Of a stretch of DNA of 64,000 bases, positions 62,581 through 64,000 are shown piece by piece. Below the pieces are notes generated by a model that worked only from the letters and a program-made list of their open reading frames with translations, was not told where the DNA came from and ran no database searches. Within the stretch, counting starts at the first letter, position 1. The number at the start of each line of letters is the position of its first letter. A program made the position numbers and the translations under genes. Source of the stretch: Desulfobulbaceae bacterium UBA5611 (GTDB taxonomy: Bacteria; Desulfobacterota; Desulfobulbia; Desulfobulbales; Desulfocapsaceae); contig DIKT01000029.1 in assembly GCA_002424635.1 (NCBI GenBank), positions 20,476 through 84,475 of the forward strand, read 5' to 3'.

Positions 62581-64000
62581 TGACTGGTTCTTCCTGCTTT
62601 TCAGGCCAAAGTAAGAGCAAGGGGCTGGCCACAAAGACTGAGGAGAATGTGCCGACGACAATGCCCCAAAACAGGACAAAGGCAAAATCATGGATCACTG
62701 AGCCACCCAGAAACAAAAGGGTGAGCAGGGTCAGACAAGTGGTCACTCCGGTGATGATAGTTCTGCCTACTACTTGATTGACACTGTTATTGATCTGGCT
62801 GATCATGGAGTGGTGACGATCCTTGGCCATATTCTCGCGGATACGATCAAAGACGACCACCGAGTCATTAAGAGAATAACCGCCCAGGGTGAGCAGGGCC
62901 GTGACAATGAGCAGGGTCATCTCAATATCGAGCAGCCAGCATAAGCCGATTATGATCAGAATATCATGCATAGTGGCCATGGCAGCGGCCACACCAAAAC
63001 GGATATCAAAGCGCATGGCCAGATAGATCACAACCCCGACCAGAGAGATCAAAATGGCCATGGCGGCCTTGTCCCGCAGGACAGCACTCACTGAGGAGCC
63101 GATTTCGGATTGGCTTTCCAGAGTGAAATTTTTAGCGGCAAGCTCGGAGGTCAGGGCGGAACTGATCTGTGCGCTGAGATTACCAATAACTTCTTCCGAT
63201 TTCTTGATCTTGACAATCAGGCTGTGTTCATTTTCTACTTCCTGCAGATCCAGGCCCTCTATCTGGTGCTTGTTAAAAGCCTGCCGGACTTCATTCATGG
63301 TAAAGGCCTGGCTGGCCTTATATTGCAGCAGAGAGCCACCGGCAAAATCAACGCCCATGTTGGCCTTGCCTCTGGCAATCTGGACGGAGGCGATGAGGCC
63401 GATACCGATCAGTATCGCCGAAATGGCATAGGTGATATGCCGCAGTTTCATGTAATCCAGATTAGGTTTTCTGGTAAAGCGGAGGAAGCTTAGTTTCTTC
63501 AAAAGTTTGAACGAATGGAGGACGTCAAACAGGAAGCGTGAACAATAGAGAGCAGTGAACAGATTGAAGAGAATGCCGAGTGACAGGGTAATGGCAAAGC
63601 CCTTGATCGGGCCGGTGCCGAAGAGGAACAAGGCCATTGAGGTGATAAGGGTTGTCACCTGGGAGTCAACAATGGTGGAGAACGCCTGATTGAAGCCGCC
63701 ATCAACACTTGATCTGACGGATTTACCCAAATCATATTCCTCCCGCATCCGTTCAAAGATCAGGATGTTGGAGTCGACAGCCATGCCGATGGAGAGAATA
63801 ATACCGGCAATGCCCGGCACAGTCAGGGTGGCATTGAGGATGGCCAGTCCGGCAAAGAGAAAGAGAATATTGAGTGTCAAGGCCACATTAGCAATAACTC
63901 CTGACAAATGGTAAAAGATCATCATGAAGGTGAGCACCAGAAGCGCCCCGAAGATACCGGCCGTCATACCCTTGGTGATCGAATCCTGGCCCAGGCTGGC
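62573..64000 (-). CDS. SecD-SecF fusion, protein-export membrane subunit (partial, runs off right edge)
   Basis: The frame is open to the window edge, with codons before 63967 reading ASLGQDSITKGM, so the N-terminal SecD part lies outside. Visible are the SecD membrane segments (GIILSIGMAVDSNILIFERM, then a second block of helices to SFKLLKKL), a linker with FTRKPNLDYMKLRHITYA, and the whole SecF part (MGVDFAGGSLLQYK, DKAAMAILISLVGVVIYLAM, LGGYSLNDSVVVFDRIRENM). SecDF uses the proton-motive force to pull proteins out of the SecYEG channel. In many proteobacteria SecD and SecF are separate genes; here they are one chain, as in Bacillus. It ends eight bases into the YkgJ-like gene. Confidence 0.94.
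   Translation of the reverse strand, partial: ASLGQDSITKGMTAGIFGALLVLTFMMIFYHLSGVIANVALTLNILFLFAGLAILNATLTVPGIAGIILSIGMAVDSNILIFERMREEYDLGKSVRSSVDGGFNQAFSTIVDSQVTTLITSMALFLFGTGPIKGFAITLSLGILFNLFTALYCSRFLFDVLHSFKLLKKLSFLRFTRKPNLDYMKLRHITYAISAILIGIGLIASVQIARGKANMGVDFAGGSLLQYKASQAFTMNEVRQAFNKHQIEGLDLQEVENEHSLIVKIKKSEEVIGNLSAQISSALTSELAAKNFTLESQSEIGSSVSAVLRDKAAMAILISLVGVVIYLAMRFDIRFGVAAAMATMHDILIIIGLCWLLDIEMTLLIVTALLTLGGYSLNDSVVVFDRIRENMAKDRHHSMISQINNSVNQVVGRTIITGVTTCLTLLTLLFLGGSVIHDFAFVLFWGIVVGTFSSVFVASPLLLLWPEKQEEPVND

Noticed and set aside
1..64000. CRISPR arrays, tRNA or rRNA genes, insertion sequences
   Set aside because: No spaced direct repeats, tRNA-like T-arm patterns, rRNA landmarks or transposase motifs were seen on reading both strands; weak or divergent cases would need a computed search.

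Overview
The window looks like a chromosomal segment of a dissimilatory sulfur-metabolising member of the Desulfobacterota, probably Desulfobulbales-like. The evidence is a complete dsrA-dsrB-dsrD locus next to housekeeping genes (dnaG, rpoD, dprA, rpe, pgi, birA, ahcY, metK, kdsD, secDF). The exact taxon cannot be fixed without a tree of DsrAB or RpoD. No rRNA, tRNA, CRISPR array, transposase, integrase or phage gene was seen.

Region 1 (about 0.1-36.0 kb) is a run of more than 30 genes, all on the minus strand, that reads as a stress-tolerance block. It holds a giant cyclic beta-1,2-glucan synthase, a DUF748/AsmA-like protein, PRC-barrel and CsbD proteins, a sulfur module (metallo-beta-lactamase/rhodanese/YeeE fusion plus a second YeeE), an alpha/beta hydrolase, YihY, a PfpI-type protein, superoxide dismutase, an FAD oxidoreductase, a copper-handling group, a short-chain dehydrogenase, Ku and LigD, hemerythrin, a string of small membrane and surface proteins, a BON protein, a Cys-rich copper-storage-like protein, a KGG-repeat protein, HPII-type catalase and a DUF2892 protein. 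The copper group consists of a multicopper oxidase with a frameshift, a YHS protein, a Met-rich protein and the C-terminal relic of a copper ATPase. Two promoters in this block (before the BON gene and before the DUF2892-katE genes) have matching sigma-54 -24/-12 elements. Both are preceded by the same 27-28 bp tandem dyad, offset by about one helical turn, which suggests one enhancer-binding activator for both.

Region 2 (36.1-41.3 kb) has a membrane diguanylate cyclase (Cache-PAS-GGDEF). Convergent to it is a three-gene membrane redox complex: a tetraheme cytochrome, a Tat-exported four-cluster ferredoxin and an NrfD-type quinone subunit.

Region 3 (41.3-51.8 kb, plus strand) is core biology: PBP1B, a TPR lipoprotein, DNA primase, the housekeeping sigma factor, DprA, ribulose-phosphate epimerase and glucose-6-phosphate isomerase.

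Region 4 (51.8-55.7 kb) is dsrABD with a strong sigma-70 promoter, a leader hairpin, an 18-bp-arm palindrome between dsrB and dsrD, a terminator, and then birA. Region 5 (55.8-64 kb) holds ahcY and metK of the SAM cycle, a YhdH-type reductase, KdsD, a CooT-like nickel protein beside a protein ending in eight histidines, a HAD hydrolase, a YkgJ-type cysteine-cluster protein, and a SecD-SecF fusion that runs off the right edge.
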